Source: an uncultured Sphingobacteriia bacterium
GTDB lineage: Bacteria > Bacteroidota > Bacteroidia > Chitinophagales > Chitinophagaceae
Assembly (NCBI GenBank): GCA_945957225.1
Contig: CAMFKK010000115.1
Location: 1 to 7,290, forward strand
Length of the DNA: 7,290 bases
Reading direction: 5' to 3'
Shown in pieces: positions 6,140 through 7,290 of the stretch (the first letter of the stretch is position 1; each line of letters opens with the position of its first letter). A program made the translations under genes and the position numbers. The notes beneath the pieces were generated by a model. It was not told where the DNA came from and did not search any database. It was given only the letters and a program-made list of their open reading frames with translations.

Positions 6140-7290
6140 TTAAATCCTTTTAAGCAAGGCTGCACCTATTTTTTCAATAACACCAACCACTAATGCATTC
6201 CCCATAAAAAAAGCTCTTTTTGTATCGGAAACACCTTCAAGTTGGGTATGATTATCAGGGAACATGTTTAGACGCTCCAATTCAACTGGAGATAATCTTC
6301 TATATCCTTTGGGAGTCTGAATGACATGCTTGAATCTTGAAGGAGACGCACCACCCTCGCCTGTGATTATAGTTCTTGAAGGCCTATCCAATGCGTCAGG
6401 AAATACCATTCCACCTTCAGTATAATTATATTCAAAACCATCAGCATTTTTCCGAACCTCTTTTTTTGGGCCTTTTAGATATTCCCATTTTTGCAAGTCC
6501 TTTTCATTGATATAATATTCACTAGTAACTTCTCCATTTTGGATAATGTCCTTTAGAACTATGGAATTACCATTGTATTCTGGAGTTGTCTTCATTGTGG
6601 TTACAAGAGAATCAATCATTACACCACTATTTTCAAAGATGGTGGCTTTACCATTTTTATTGAATTCATTAGAAATTGAAACAACATCTCCTTCTAATTT
6701 AAATTCTATTGGATTATGCGATTCTTTTAATGCTGAAGGGAATGTATTTACAAAAACACCATCTTCTAAAATCCACTTTGTTCCTTCTGTTTTTTTAATT
6801 TCTTTATAAAGTTTTGTAGATTTTAGAAATGCTAAGATAAATATCCTTCTTCTTCTTTGAGGCATACCATATTCAGCTGCATTAATGATTTTCCACTCTA
6901 CAGCATAACCTAAATCATCTAGACTCTTTAATATGATTGCAAAATCACGTCCTCTCTGTTTTGATGGAGAATTAATTAGTCTATCAACATTTTCTAAAAA
7001 AAGGAATTTGGGCTTATTTTTTTTCTCAGATAAAATTTTGTGAATTGACCACCATAAAACGCCTTTCTTTCCAATCAACCCCTTTGAATTCTTAAGTGTT
7101 GTAGCAACTGAATAATCCTGACACGGAAATCCACCCACTAGCATATCATGATCGGGAATTGTAGAAACATCTACAGTTGAAATATCTTGATTAGTATGAC
7201 CTTCTTTCCCAAATCGGTGTTCATAAACCAATGAAGCATGTTGTGTTTTGGTAGATGGTTCCCATTGGTTGCTCCATACTACAGCATAAT
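6140..7290 (-). CDS. DNA (cytosine-5) methyltransferase, 5' end outside the window
   Basis: This is the protective methyltransferase of the system; it transfers a methyl group from S-adenosylmethionine to C5 of cytosine. The frame is open to the window edge, with 382 residues visible, and the first motif (FxGxG, SAM binding) lies outside. Visible from the edge are VVWSNQWEPSTKTQHAS (motif II region), then GGFPCQDYSVA with the catalytic Cys at 7123-7121 (motif IV), LENVDRL near 6996-6976 (motif VI), QRRRR at 6859-6845 (motif VIII), a target-recognition region about 6780-6390, RPSRTIIT at 6385-6362 (motif IX region), RRLSPVELERLNMFPD, and GNALVV near 6202-6185 (motif X). A TTG at 7231 can be mistaken for a start, but homology clearly continues upstream of it. 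The endonuclease follows after 10 bp. The Sau3AI-like partner suggests that the inner C of GATC is methylated. Confidence 0.95.
   Translation of the reverse strand, partial: YAVVWSNQWEPSTKTQHASLVYEHRFGKEGHTNQDISTVDVSTIPDHDMLVGGFPCQDYSVATTLKNSKGLIGKKGVLWWSIHKILSEKKNKPKFLFLENVDRLINSPSKQRGRDFAIILKSLDDLGYAVEWKIINAAEYGMPQRRRRIFILAFLKSTKLYKEIKKTEGTKWILEDGVFVNTFPSALKESHNPIEFKLEGDVVSISNEFNKNGKATIFENSGVMIDSLVTTMKTTPEYNGNSIVLKDIIQNGEVTSEYYINEKDLQKWEYLKGPKKEVRKNADGFEYNYTEGGMVFPDALDRPSRTIITGEGGASPSRFKHVIQTPKGYRRLSPVELERLNMFPDNHTQLEGVSDTKRAFFMGNALVVGVIEKIGAALLKRI

Noticed and set aside
7229..7231. TTG at 7231 as the start of the methyltransferase
   Set aside because: The frame continues upstream to the window edge with methyltransferase-like sequence (VVWSNQWEPSTKTQH), and motif I must lie still further upstream.
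1..7290. CRISPR array, tRNA, rRNA, transposase or long repeats
   Set aside because: I saw no regularly spaced direct repeats, no tRNA or rRNA sequence, and no transposase motif on either strand.

Overview
This window probably comes from a member of the Bacteroidota, most likely the Chitinophagaceae/Sphingobacteriia side. The evidence is the low-GC coding sequence, the start codons without clear Shine-Dalgarno sequences, the secreted lipoproteins of a Bacteroidota style, the S1 sulfatase, and matches to the TTTG/TAnnTTTG promoter type. No marker gene fixes the genus. All genes that I can support lie on the minus strand, so they are described here in transcription order, from high to low coordinates.

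About 7290-4529 is a compact restriction-modification operon. It holds a 5'-truncated DNA cytosine-5 methyltransferase, a two-domain MutH/Sau3AI-type restriction endonuclease 10 bp downstream, and a 55-residue CPxC zinc-ribbon protein whose ATG overlaps the endonuclease stop codon (ATGA). The Sau3AI-like endonuclease suggests GATC as the target. GATC occurs once in the 2.8 kb of this operon but 14 times in the other 4.46 kb of the window.

About 4520-3037 holds two short inverted repeats, a possible promoter, and a secreted formylglycine-dependent S1 sulfatase. The sulfatase is clearly richer in GC than its neighbours. A hairpin after the sulfatase overlaps a plausible promoter for the next operon. 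That operon (2906-895) encodes a 418-residue lipoprotein and, 5 bp downstream, a 249-residue secreted protein, both of unknown function.

About 885-98 is a HigBA (Gp49/RelE-type) toxin-antitoxin module. A 16-bp inverted repeat precedes it. The toxin reading frame carries an in-frame amber codon at codon 48 and is otherwise well preserved, while the XRE antitoxin is intact and starts 4 bp after the toxin stop. At the left edge is the start of a further, cut-off gene for a likely membrane protein.

The window therefore combines two defence or addiction modules (restriction-modification and toxin-antitoxin) with a sulfatase and a secreted-protein pair. This looks like an accessory, mosaic region. 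The most unusual items are the small zinc-ribbon gene coupled to the restriction enzyme, the amber-interrupted toxin, and the uneven distribution of GATC.
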